DNA of 64,000 nt from positions 372,001-436,000 of the forward strand of contig JARBJD010000026.1 in the NCBI GenBank assembly GCA_033064195.1, read 5' to 3'. The stretch's first letter is position 1. Each line of letters starts with the position of its first letter. Positions 22,978-33,700 of this stretch are shown in pieces. Origin of the DNA: Blattamonas nauphoetae. Taxonomy: Eukaryota > Preaxostyla > Oxymonadida. The notes under the pieces are model-generated. The model made no database searches. It was not told the origin of the DNA and saw only the letters and a list, made by a program, of their open reading frames with translations. The translations under genes were made by a program, and so were the position numbers.

Positions 22978-24528
22978 AAATCGAGTCAGTGACTCACCCC
23001 CATAAGTCCAAAACATGAGGAATCCAGACCCAAAATGCCCCCATTCCCATCGAACATCACTTCTTCATTGAGAATCACCTCTATTTCCTCCTTTTTCTTC
23101 CTCAATCAACCCTGGATCGTCATACGTCACTCTCCATCGATTGTTTTCGGTTATCTTTCCCCTTTCATACTATTTTTGAGAGATAAACTCATTTTCAGAT
23201 AAATCAGTCGTATTCACGCACAAGTCATCAGTTCACCCCATACTTTTGTGGAGAGTCACTTTGAGTCACTGATCCGCCCATGCAATCATGCAAATAGTCA
23301 CCAGACTGACTGGACTGACCGATCTCCGTTTCAACTGTAACTCAACGGGTGAATTGACAAGGTTTGGAATTCGTTATTTTTCACTTATTTCCACTATTTG
23401 ACAAAAGGAAACTGATTTTGACCATCTGGAATCGCCCAGCCCCGCAAATGATCCATGGAGAAAAGAAGGGTAAAACTATCGTTTGGCACCTCTATAAACT
23501 CAAAGATTTCATACAATAGTTCTTGATTCTCATCACATCGCCAGGCACTCTTCCTGACACAAAAAACAGAACTCCGTGACCACAGCGACAACCGACAGCA
23601 ACATGACACATATCATCAAAAATATCATCAAAACCATCAATTTAAATGATCTAGAATTGTTCAAACTAGTTTCATTCAATCACTCTGTCAACAGGAAATG
23701 CCAAGACATCGATCACCAAACTTGACCACTCAGAATTGCTAATCTCGACTTGTGACCTCATTTAATCGCCACTCACACTCCCATTCAGAATCCTGCAATC
23801 AACATCTGACGCATCAACAACCATTCAAATCAAATCATCCACTCATTGAAACCATCAATCTCTCATCCTTGTTCCGCCATCTAGGATCCTTCAAAACACC
23901 ACCATTTCACTTGAAACCGTCGCAAGGAATGGATCACACGGATTGATGGTGATTATCTGAACGCCTCCCTCGTTCACTGACAACTCGCATTCGACATCGA
24001 AAGACCAGCTCATCACTTTCCAATCCTCCGTTTCTCCCTACCAAACTCTCTCCGCCAACATATGCCCGCCTCCTCTTGATCACAACACTCTCCATCGCTT
24101 GTGATATCAGATCTCAACAGGTTCTCTTGAACCGAAGCAATACTCCCACACATAGACTGAAAAATATGCATCCATTGCCTCAACTGAAGTCTCTAGAGAT
24201 CCATTCAACTCAAAATCATCCACAAAACATCACAAGCATTTCTCTTGGTTGTCTGCGAACGCAGTGATTCCATCGCCAGCTCTTATCCGCGCGGAAGTCA
24301 TTCTCCATCACGCCGCTCGAACTGGAATCGAATGTTCGAACAGGCGATGCCTTCACGCTGGCTGGAACGATTGCAGCAACAGGAATCCAAGTATCGACTC
24401 TGCTGACCAAAACACCGAATCCGCTCACGACACGCTCTCGGTCGGGACTGATTTTGAGATCACAACACGAAAGATTGCAAAACAAAGGACGATGAGAAGA
24501 ACGGGAGTTCATCTAAATATAATGATTC
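22978..24528. other. AT-rich interior of the hAT-like element
   Basis: No gene I can support. Subterminal GAGTCAGTGACTC palindromes occur near 22980. The rest is simple intergenic-looking DNA. Confidence 0.4.
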
Positions 24529-25500
24529 GTATTCGATCAATGGCTTCCACCGGGGGAAGTCGAGACAACAAATCGATGAAGAAGGGAGTGACAGAGCGGT
24601 CGTTCAAGCGAGAGAGCGAGGAGGACGTGCTGGAAGGGAAGATAGAGGAGGAGATCAAACTCACGAACCAAATCAAACAGGACGACCACCTGGATGAGGA
24701 AGAGGTCACTGCTGTCCTCAACGCGATTTCGGCGATGATGGACGACCTCAACGTGGAAGGGGCAGTTCGCGTGGGAAACCTGCTCGAGAGCAAGTTTGCG
24801 AAGAAGCCGGAGGGCAAGAAGAAGACGAAGAAGGGCGTCATCCAGCCACCCAACACGAGCACACCCACCGTCGAATTCGAGCACTTCGAGTCGACGATGA
24901 AGAGCGACCTTTTGTGCCGCCTGTACCTGCTGATGGGGTTTGCCGACACAGACATGCGCAAGTTCTCGCTCGCGTCGATCTACCTCAGCAACGTGCTCGA
25001 CATCGCAAAGAGCAACCAGCTGGACAAGATGTACGAAGATTCTCTTGCCAATCTCCGCTGTGCCTGCAACACGCTGAGGTGGAGCAGGGAGAAGCCCAGC
25101 CCAAAGTGTTCTTGACCAGCGGAAACGACAAGCTCGAAATCCCGACTGTTTCTGTAGACGACGTTTCGGGCGAAACTGTTCAGAAGCTCGCTCCCCTCTA
25201 CCACAACAACACGCACAGCCATCTTGAGGCCAACCGCATTGGCTTTGCCGAGATGTTCAGCGACGTGGCCAAGAACTTTACCGAAAAGAGTGAAGACTCC
25301 AACCTCATCAACAGCGTCCTCATTCTGAGAAGCAGAATGGAGTGTGCGAAGTCTGATCTCCACAAAGCGAAGAAGTACCTTCTGATTCTGATGGACCGCA
25401 CGTCTTCGGAAGGCGATGCGAGGACGGTGAACGTCGCGCTCACCAACCTGGCTGAGCTAGCGACTGGTCCCAACACGACCACTCTCACATTCAAGAAGCA
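24529..25500 (+). pseudogene. Unidentified host gene fragment captured in the hAT-like element
   Basis: A GC-rich open stretch encodes a charged N-terminal part (RESEEDVLEGKIEEEIKL, KPEGKKKTKKG) followed by helical, TPR-like sequence (FSLASIYLSNVLDIAKSNQ, YEDSLANLRCACNTL). After a frame change near 25080-25110 it continues as VFLTSGNDKLEIPTVSVDD, IGFAEMFSDVAKNF and LHKAKKYLLILMDRTSSEG. The codon use and GC content are unlike the AT-rich DNA around it. I do not recognise the protein. The frame change could be an intron, but no clear GT...AG pair is obvious. Confidence 0.5.
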
Positions 25501-25589
25501 GAAACACAGTCAAGTCTCATTCAGACAGATGCCTCCTCGTTTGCAACACCCTCTCCACCATTCCGAGTCGAACACGCACACGCCAAGTT

Positions 25590-25840
25590 GTCAATTTCGT
25601 TAAACGAAGTAAAGATTCTTCTGACAGGCACAACGTTCACCACTCCCTCCGAGATGTTTCAAGTGGTCGTAGTGACACTGACAGGTGGCACGCTCGAATC
25701 TCCTCTGACAGTCTCGGCAGTACCATTCGCTCCTCTTTCTGCCCTCGTGAACAACCCTGTCTCATTCCTGGTCCCTCTCCCTCCGACAGTGATTTCGCAG
25801 GAAACTCGCAAAGTGAGCCGATCCGAACGACGGTGCTAGT
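25590..25840 (+). pseudogene. Surface-protein-like fragment
   Basis: SISLNEVKILLTGTTFTTPS and VVVVTLTGGTLESPLTVSAV resemble the immunoglobulin-like repeats near the membrane in the surface family. It is an isolated fragment next to an unrelated captured fragment. Confidence 0.4.
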
Positions 25841-26485
25841 GATGGAGTACCAAGGTGAGTATGCAACGAGGATTTGCTGTGGCGTGACAATCGAACACGA
25901 CAGACAATATTCTGACAGAATTATCACCTCACAAGATTGTTGTGAATGACATTGACAAAGTGTTCGGAGACAGCGTCGCTTCTTCGCCGGTGGATGTCGC
26001 TGGATCCAGTGATACGGCCGCTATTGGAGAATGTGGCGCCAACGCTGGACTTCACGCTAACGACTCAGACAACGAAGGGACAGTCGCCACTCATTCACAT
26101 TCACCTCACTGGATCATATCGTTAACTTGACCACCACACTGTCGAAAGACCATCTCACTTCACCTTTGTATTGCACCAGCTCCAATACTTCCATTTTATT
26201 ATTGATCGTTCTGGTTTCTAAACTCCTCATCAGTCTGAATGATGAATTTAGAGGAAAAACCGATGTGATCAGACCATAACTTGTTTTTTTGACTGAAGAA
26301 GTCTCAATGTCCATTCACGAAGAGAAATTGTGACCGAATGAACCTTCTGGAGCATATTTAAATCTGTTCCTCTCACAAAACCGATGATTTCAATTGTCCT
26401 CCGATCATTTCAAGAAAAAATGGGTAAAAATGAGTCAGTCCTAAAACTCTGAGTCAGGTGACTGGTGCCCATGCCTATGTCTTCC

Positions 26486-28059
26486 GTCCCCTAAACTGGT
26501 ATGTTCTTCGCCTTTTCCTGAAGACTCTAAATTAGGTAGTGTATGATGAACATGGTTCCAAAGATTCTACGGTCTGTTCTGTTCATCATTTATTTCGCTT
26601 CTTCGAAGCCTCAGAAAACACTCACCGAGTCAAAAAGCAGTTCGACAAGCTGAACACACGAACTGAAAAACCGATGGTCGACATATCCCAGTAGTAGTTG
26701 AAAACAATGACTGATGAATATTCCTGCATCAAAAGAATGTTTGCTTCTCCATGCTCATTATATTCAAAGATATTCCATTCCAGGATGGAGAACAAGGATG
26801 ATGATCTAGACGATTTGTGTCTCGCACTGAGTTCAAAGGGTTTGCGGATTTACTAGCTTTTCACAAATTCATTTATCCTCTCATCTTGTCTGCTCGATCA
26901 TACAGATTTCATCCAGAAGTATTCGCTCAATGAACTCCGCATCACAATGGAGTTGTGAAAGCACGAACGATCCATCCCTCGGATACCGTTGGCGGAACAT
27001 CAGAAAAGAACTGTTGTGTCAAGCAAACACGAGCACCAGTGATTGATGGTTTTGGTACAGTCAAAGATTATCATACAAGGTTTGGTGATTATGAATGAAT
27101 GGGCGGAATTGTTGGGATGATGGTTTGAATCATCAATACAATCTTCTCTTTTATTTTTATCCTCATCTTCTTCTCGTTTCTCTCTATCCTTTTCATCTCA
27201 TTCTTTTTACTCTCTCCAATTCTCCCACTCATCTCAGATCAGCGTAAAACACAAAACAGAGTGAATACTTGGAGTTCACACGACGAATCAACTGTCCTGG
27301 CTGTCCAACTGTTTAAACCAGATCACATCCACAGTTTTCTCTTCCGAACAGCATGTTGTGATTCCAAGACACAGATGGATCGGGATATCAGTGCATATTT
27401 GTGGCTGATCTTCATCATCAACGAACAGCTTTGCTTCCCTGCTCTTCATGTCCACACGAATCACTGCTGTCTGATCAACTCTGTCACAGACCTTATCTGT
27501 CTCAGTCGGCTGTACAATCCTTCCGCCCTTCCATATGCTCCCATCTGCCAGAATGAAATCTCCTCCAATTCAGCCGAAGAATCAACCGCAGAACATCCTC
27601 GTTGCATTCTTCGGAAGAGGATGGGAGAGATACCCTATGTCTGAAGGAGAGAGGACAGACATTGGAATTAAGATGAGATGAATGAAGGAGAGAAATGAGA
27701 AGAGGGGGAGATGATGGAAGGAGAGAAATGAGAAGAGAGGAGAGGAGGGAGAGAGAACAGAGATGAAGTGAGGAGATAAGGAAGAGAGAATAGAGATGTA
27801 GAGAGGAGAGGATTCAGTGGAGTGATATGGGTAGATCACTTTCTTCTCTCCATTTCATGATTTTTCGTCGTTTTATCTGTATTTTTCTCAATGCGTGAGT
27901 GATAATTGCAATGAAAATGTATAATTTCCAAAACTGTCGTTCAACAGTTCCCCATTTTTGCTTTTTACCAGTTGATCAACTCATAAACATTCACCTTCAT
28001 CTCCTCCCACAGGTGTTTGCACACGCTATTACTGAAAGGATGGATTCATCTTCCCCTAA
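26486..28059. other. Right part of the 24.6 kb insert, no recognised gene
   Basis: Mostly non-coding. A plus-strand frame at 27261-27644 is open but matches nothing I know. It contains a pyrimidine-rich tract (27130-27240) and a long purine-rich tract (27640-27835). Confidence 0.4.
27640..27835 (+). repeat. Purine-rich low-complexity tract
   Basis: About 195 bp of almost pure A/G built from GAGAGGAGA/GAAATGAGAA-like units, about 225 bp inside the right inverted repeat of the 24.6 kb insert. No coding potential. Confidence 0.8.
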
Positions 28060-28125
28060 TCTTTCACTTTTTGGTGGACGTTTGATTTATGTGGATTTCA
28101 GGGGTTTTGTGGCATACCCTAAAAG

Positions 28126-28753
28126 AGGGAAAAAAGCAAGTACTGACAAGGCTCTTCTTCTAATGGACGGTCATCCGTCAAGAAACGACCAATCCATTCA
28201 CAAACTCGCTGAGGACCACAATATAGTCTTAGCACTGCTCCCAGCATTTTCGACAAATCTCACTCAACCTTGTGACAGGTATATCTTTGCTCGATTTAAG
28301 GCTGAATTACAACGACAGTTCAACAGTGAGAGCGGAACGAGTATCAGTTCATATCGATCGGAGCTTACTCGCGTTCTCCCATCGGCACTTTCTTCGGCAA
28401 CACATCCTGATGTCATAAAATCCTCGTGGGCTGTGTGCGGTCTCCACCCGCTGAATATTTCGACTCTTGTCGATCAAATGACGAAAATGCATGAGAAACA
28501 GACAAAACTGAAAAAAACCAAGGGAAGTCCAGATGATCCAAAGACAGCCTCCACACTGTATGGACAGTGCAAGTATCGAGCTCGATTGCTCAATTTCGTT
28601 CAGACACCTCCGTCGGAACCTTCTCTTCCAATTGTGCCGGTCAAACGACCAAATTCAACAAAAAATCATCTGACGATATCCAAGACAATCAAACCAACTC
28701 CCAAACTTAAGCAGACAACACTCCAATTCGGTGTCTCTTCATCAAAGCAATAA
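28126..28753 (+). CDS. pogo/Tigger-like transposase, 3' part
   Basis: Continues the transposase interrupted at 3526. KASTDKALLLMDGHPSRND carries the second catalytic aspartate, and LPAFSTNLTQPCDRYIFARF the third, completing the DDD set typical of pogo/Tigger. The C-terminus is lysine-rich and ends at TAA 28751-28753. No decay is visible in either half apart from the insertion, so the transposase was probably intact until the 24.6 kb insert arrived. The open frame to the left of 28126 (from 27899) belongs to the insert and not to the transposase. Confidence 0.85.
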
Positions 28754-29036
28754 TTTGACACAATACAGTGGATTTCCAGCAGTTCAGATTTTTATCTCAT
28801 CTCATTCGATGTTAAGTGACCAAAACATTTTTTTGAAACGATCTGAATTTCTCCGAGAATACCTACTTCTAATTGGGACCGAACAGGAATTTGGGTTTAA
28901 ACTGTGAAACTGTGTTATTCTCTCTTATTTTTAGAAAAGAAACCCACTGAAAGATGAGAAAAACGATGTGAAGAAAGATGGTCGTTTATCTTGTGGTCGG
29001 GTTGAAGCCATGTGGTCGGGTTGGATCCACATGGTA

Positions 29037-30472
29037 GATGAGAGTGTGATGTGCATCCCCCCGCCTGATTGAAGTCCAGTGGAATCAGTGAGAGAACAGC
29101 CTGCAAAGCGGCATCCAGTCACGGTGACGACACCTGTGCTGTACAGAAACAATCCCCCACCGTCCCACGGACACGAACATTCGGTGAAGTTGCACAACTC
29201 GACTCTCACTTTGTTGGCTGTGGGAGTCGATGGAGAGAAGATGAAGACAGCTCCGCCAGACTGATCGTCCAAGATGGCGTTGGTGAAGGAGCAGGAGATG
29301 AGAGTGATGGAGCCAGGGTAGTTGTTGAAGAAGAGGGGGCGAGTGGGGGATGGAGTGGGGTCGCTCACAAAGTGACAGTGGGAGAAGGACGCGGAAGACA
29401 TGGGATCGGTGGAGTCGACGATAAACTCGGAGGATGGAGAAAAAACAGGTGTGCCACCGTCGGGAAGGATGATGGATGGCGCGTCGGAGTTGTCGTGGGG
29501 GGAGGAGAGGAGGGAGGAGAACGAAGAATTCGAGCACAAAACTGACCCTCCACAATTCACGTCTCGAAGCGTCGATCCCGACAAATGCGAACTGGACAGC
29601 GACACAACACATCCCAACATCATCTGACTCAAATGGGGAGCGTGTGGCAGGTGGGAAGACCCAATCGAACTCATGTTCACAAACGAGCAACCAATCAGCG
29701 ATGACGACAATCTTCCAACGTCTTCTTCACTTTTCGGAGATCTTCCCGTCAGTGACAGTCCAATCCCGTCCTTTCCCAAAATCCGAAAAGAGTCGAACAA
29801 GCAGCCAACAATCGAGATCGAGCGAGACCCTCCAACGCCTCCAAATCCACTCGTTTCAACTAAGCCACGCATCGCCCCAACATCATTTAATATTTTGCTG
29901 TTCTCCACCACAACTGATGTCGACATCGTCGGTGAGAACATATTTGGCGACGAAATCACAATCGCACTTGAACTTCCTGACACTGCAACAATACTATCTG
30001 CTATCCGAAGCACGCTGTCTGAAACAATCCCCAGCCTTGAATCTTCATTCTTCTGTCCACAATGGAGAGATTCTTCAGAATTGTCGACCAGAGACAACTC
30101 CAGCGATTTCAGCAATAATGACGAGTTCCGCAACCAGAACAGATAATTCTCATCTGTCCCAGCATTCCTATTCATCATCTTCTCATCATTCCTTGATCCA
30201 AATCGGGAAATCATGTCTCCTCCAATCTCAATCCGCGTTCTTCTTGATGATGGCAACGAGCTCCCAGACAGTTCAATTGATTCATCTGAAATCTCAATCT
30301 TGTTTCCAATGTATATTCCCTCCATCAACAGTGACATGGTCTTGTTTCCATTTTGGTTCAACTTTTCCGTCTCTTTCTTGAGATACAATGAAAGACTCTT
30401 CGGCGTCTGATCTTGGCTTGCTTGGACAGTCAACAGTTGGGAGAGTATGATCCATAGTGTAGTAATGCTCAT
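29037..30472 (-). CDS. Surface gene A, N-terminal part
   Basis: Start ATG at 30470-30472. A signal peptide-like start (MSITTLWIILSQLLTVQA) is followed by about 460 residues of beta-helix repeats rich in serine, glycine and cysteine. The first about 350 residues are almost identical to gene B, with which it is arranged head to head. The reading frame reaches GGGMHITLSST at the TA target where the pogo/Tigger-like element ends (29034) and resumes beyond the element at 2397. As it stands it could make only a secreted truncated protein without membrane anchor. It belongs to a large oxymonad-type surface family, probably involved in cell-surface contact, but its role is unknown. Confidence 0.85.
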
Positions 30473-30491
30473 TTCGGGAAATCAAAGAAAA

Positions 30492-30726
30492 TGATCTTTT
30501 GGTTCGTTTGGGAACGAATTGTTTTGATTCGATCTCACCCTTTGTTTACAAATTGAATCTAGACCAAACCCAGACCGGAGAGTCAAACATCAGAATGTTC
30601 TTTTATGCTGCAAGCCTGAGAGCTGGCTATCGAGAAAGCCTCCAAGTGTATGCAGTTGAGATAAACTGTAAACAAAGGGTGAGATCGAATCAAAACAATT
30701 CATTCCAAATCGAACCAAAAGATTAT
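30492..30726. promoter_or_regulatory. Palindromic divergent promoter region of surface genes A and B
   Basis: The 270 bp between the two divergent ATGs is symmetric. The left arm (30492-30550, with CTTTTGGTTCG and ATCTCACCCTTTGTTTACA) is mirrored by the right arm (30669-30726), around a unique core of about 115 bp. The symmetry continues into both coding regions, so both genes carry the same upstream sequence and are probably controlled alike. Confidence 0.7.
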
Positions 30727-30744
30727 TTTCCTTGATTTCCCGAA

Positions 30745-33700
30745 ATGAGCCTTACTACACTATGGATCATTCTCTCACAACTGTTGACTGTCCAAGCAAG
30801 GCAAGATCAGACGCCGAAGAGTCTTTCTTTATTTCTCCACAAAGAGACACGAAAATTGAACGAGAATGGAAACAAAGCCGTCTCACTGTTGATGGAGGGA
30901 ATATACATTGGAAACAAGATTGAGATTTCAGATGAATCAATTGAACTGTCTGGCGTTTCGTCGGCATCATCAAGAAGAACGCGGATTGAGATTGGAGGAG
31001 ACATGGTTTCGCCATCTAAATCAAAGAATGACGAGAATATGATGAATAGGAATGCTGGGACAGATGAGAATTATCTGTTCTGGTTGCGGAACTCGTCATT
31101 ATTGCTGAAATCGCTGGAGTTGTCTCTGGTCGACAATTCTGAAGAATCTCTCCATTGTGGACAGAAGAATGAAGATTCAAGGCTGGGGATTGTTTCAGAC
31201 AGCGTGCTTCGGATAGCAGATAGTATTGTTGCAGTGTCAGGAAGTTCAAGTGCGATTGTGATTTCGTCGCCAAATATGTTCTCACCGACGATGTCGACAT
31301 CAGTTGTGGTGGAGAACAGCAAAATATTAAATGATGTTGGGGCGATGCGTGGCTTAGTTGAAACGAGTGGATTTGGAGGCGTTGGAGGGTCTCGCTCGAT
31401 CTCGATTGTTGGCTGCTTGTTCGACTCTTTTCGGATTTTGGGAAAGGACGGGATTGGACTGTCACTGACGGGAAGATCTCCGAAAAGTGAAGAAGACGTT
31501 GGAAGATTGTCGTCATCGCTGATTGGTTGCTCGTTTGTGAACATGAGTTCGATTGGGTCTTCCCACCTGCCACACGCTCCCCATTTGAGTCAGATGATGT
31601 TGGGATGTGTTGTGTCGCTGTCCAGTTCGCATTTGTCGGGATCGACGCTTCGAGACGTGAATTGTGGAGGGTCAGTTTTGTGCTCGAATTCTTCGTTCTC
31701 CTCCCTCCTCTCCTCCCCCCACGACAACTCCGACGCACCATCCATCACCCTCCCCGACGGCTCTAGTCCTTCTTTTGATGATACCACTCCCTATTCTTAC
31801 AACAACACCAGCGGCCCTGATTCGTCTTTCGCCTCCTTCTCCCACTGCCACTTTGTGAGTGATCCCACTCCATCCTCCACCCGTCCACTCACCTTCGATC
31901 ACTACACAGGCTCCATCACTCTCCTCTCCTGCTCGTTCACCAACGCTGTCTTGGACGCTTTTTCGGGAGGAGCAGTGTTCCTCAACTCAGCTTCGACACC
32001 CGACACCAACACTGTTCGAATCGAGTTATGCAACTTTACCGACTGCTCAGCACAATTTAAAGGAGGAGGGTTGTATTTGTCAAACAAAGCAATCGTCACC
32101 GTGACTGGATGCCGCTGTGGGAGATGTTCTCACACTGAAACAGAGACGAAATGTCAAGGCGGAGGAATGTTCATCAGCCTCACGTCAACGCCAGACTCGT
32201 CTCTGTCGGACTTGTCTTTCGAAGGGTGCACAAGCAGTTACAATGGTGGAGGGCTTCATCTAGCCAATGCTCAAAGCTCTCATGTCTTCACTTCTCTCTC
32301 GTTCAAACGGTGCTCTGCGCTCTATTCTAATTTTGGAGGAAATGGGGGAGGGATGTTCGTCGTGATTTCGTCCTCCGATGGTGATGTTGCCTCTCTTTCT
32401 CACCTCAAATTCGACGAATGCAAAACGGACGAACAAGGAGGTGGACTGAAAATATCTTCGAATGACGATCCCGTTTCTCTCATCGACTGTGAGTTCATCA
32501 ACTGCACGATGACCACGCCTGCAGCAATGAAAGGAATGGGCGGTGGGCTCCATGCATCTGTTTACTCATCCGTTCTCAACGTGACAGGGTGTCGATTCAT
32601 CGATTGTTCGGCAACTGCCCTTGGCGGAGCAATGCACGTGCAAATGTGTGGACTTGAGATGTCAGACTGTCATGTCAAGAACTGCTTGTCGATGCCGAGC
32701 GGAGCGGTCTGCATCCATCCATCTGGCGATTCCCCAATCCTTCTCAAAGACTCTCTCTTCGTCGGGAATACAGTGAGTGACACTCCAACATATTTCTTGT
32801 CAAGCCCATTGACGCAAGACGCAGTTCAGTTTGCAGACTTTCTGATCAATAATTTGTTAAATCAGAACCCGTCTGACGTCTCAATCAACAATTGTTGGAC
32901 AACAACACCGAACAGCGTGGGAATGTATACCTTTGGACCAAATCCCGAAACAGGTGTCTTTTCCTACACTCGACAGTTCAAGGATGCGTTCCTCAAGATG
33001 GGACCGTATCTCACACAGAAAGTGGAGGCGTCGGCTGATGTGGTGTCGAGGAGGATTGATGTGATTGTGAAGGGGAAGGTTCCACTGGAGTCGCAGATTT
33101 ATGAAATGAGATTGACGGAAGCAGATGGAAGCAATGAAATGACAGGACATCTGAAGTTCAGTGATGGGGTTGGGTCACTCCTGCCATCGTCGAATGTGAG
33201 ACTTGAGTTTTCGAAGTCGTACGTGATCACTTCGATTGTGGGTGTGATCCCGTCCTCGTCAGAGATGAACGAGATCTCAATCACAACTGAAAAGTGGGCG
33301 TTCAACCTCGCTGGTTCGCTTGATCAGTTCTCCTTCACCACACCCGATCTGCCACCACCAGCTCTTGCTGGCTCATCTGCGCACCTGACGGATAAGGACC
33401 GGCCGTACGCGTTCATCATCGTTCACTTCGATCGTGAAGTGAGTGGATCGTACGAGATTGTTGTGGAGGAGCGTGGGAAGGACGAGAGGATCAGAGTGGT
33501 TGTGAATGGATCGTCGTTGGAAGGAGAGAGTGAGAACATTCTGGTTGTGGGTGATGATCGAGTTCTGACGCACAACTCGACATACACGATCAAATCGATT
33601 GTTCCAAGTGAGGGAAGCGAGACATCGACAATCATCTGGATGAACAAAACAATCACTTTCACAATCCCGGAATCGACGTATTCACCTGGAAACGAAGAAC

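Larger units (their letters stand above)
22928..26477. mobile_element. Non-autonomous hAT-like element with host-gene cargo, 3.55 kb
   Basis: The ends are the inverted repeat TAGGCATGGGCACCAGTCA (22928 plus strand; 26477 minus strand). Exact 8 bp direct repeats TGTCTTCC flank it (22920-22927; 26478-26485). GAGTCAG/CTGACTC-like motifs are repeated just inside both ends. These features fit the hAT superfamily. No transposase is present; instead a GC-rich coding-like segment (24529-25500) and a surface-protein-like piece (25590-25840) lie inside, so this looks like a gene-capturing element. Confidence 0.8.
3527..28125. mobile_element. 24.6 kb insert with 53 bp inverted ends inside the transposase gene
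   Basis: The left edge, CCACAAAACCCCTGGAATCC onward (3527-3579), recurs inverted at 28060-28112 with one mismatch over 53 bp. The 8 bp AGGGAAAA stands immediately left of it (3519-3526) and again at 28126-28133 on the right, consistent with a target duplication. However, 13 bp (28113-28125) separate the right inverted repeat from its copy, so one boundary is uncertain. Joining the flanks restores the transposase frame (IDSKGK, then KASTDKALLL). Inside are decayed host genes and at least two further transposons. I see no transposase of its own, so the superfamily is unassigned; the duplication length would suit hAT or similar. Confidence 0.75.
2400..29034 (+). mobile_element. pogo/Tigger-like DNA transposon, split by a 24.6 kb insert
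   Basis: Both ends carry the same inverted repeat starting CCATGTGGATCCAACCC (2400 on the plus strand, 29034 on the minus strand). It extends about 44 bp with about three mismatches and contains two internal copies of a CAACCCGACCACA-like unit. A TA dinucleotide flanks each side (2398-2399 and 29035-29036), the duplication typical of Tc1/mariner/pogo. Without the nested insert the element is about 2.0 kb and carries one transposase gene on the plus strand. It lies inside surface gene A, and its removal rejoins that gene in frame. The near-identity of its ends and its full-length transposase indicate recent insertion. Confidence 0.9.

Noticed and set aside
27640-27835. A tandem-repeat protein on the minus strand
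   Set aside because: The frame is only the complement of a purine-rich tract and is low complexity throughout.
27899-28125. N-terminal extension of the transposase 3' frame
   Set aside because: This open stretch lies mostly in the inverted end of the 24.6 kb insert and has no similarity to transposases; the true upstream sequence is at 3526.
2616-28753. Two unrelated half transposases
   Set aside because: They share one set of inverted ends, have TA on both outer sides, and join in frame with all three catalytic aspartates present once.
29476-30381. Long plus-strand frame opposite gene A (and its twin opposite gene B)
   Set aside because: It is the reverse frame of the conserved beta-helix coding region, present in both copies because the genes are duplicates; no independent signal.
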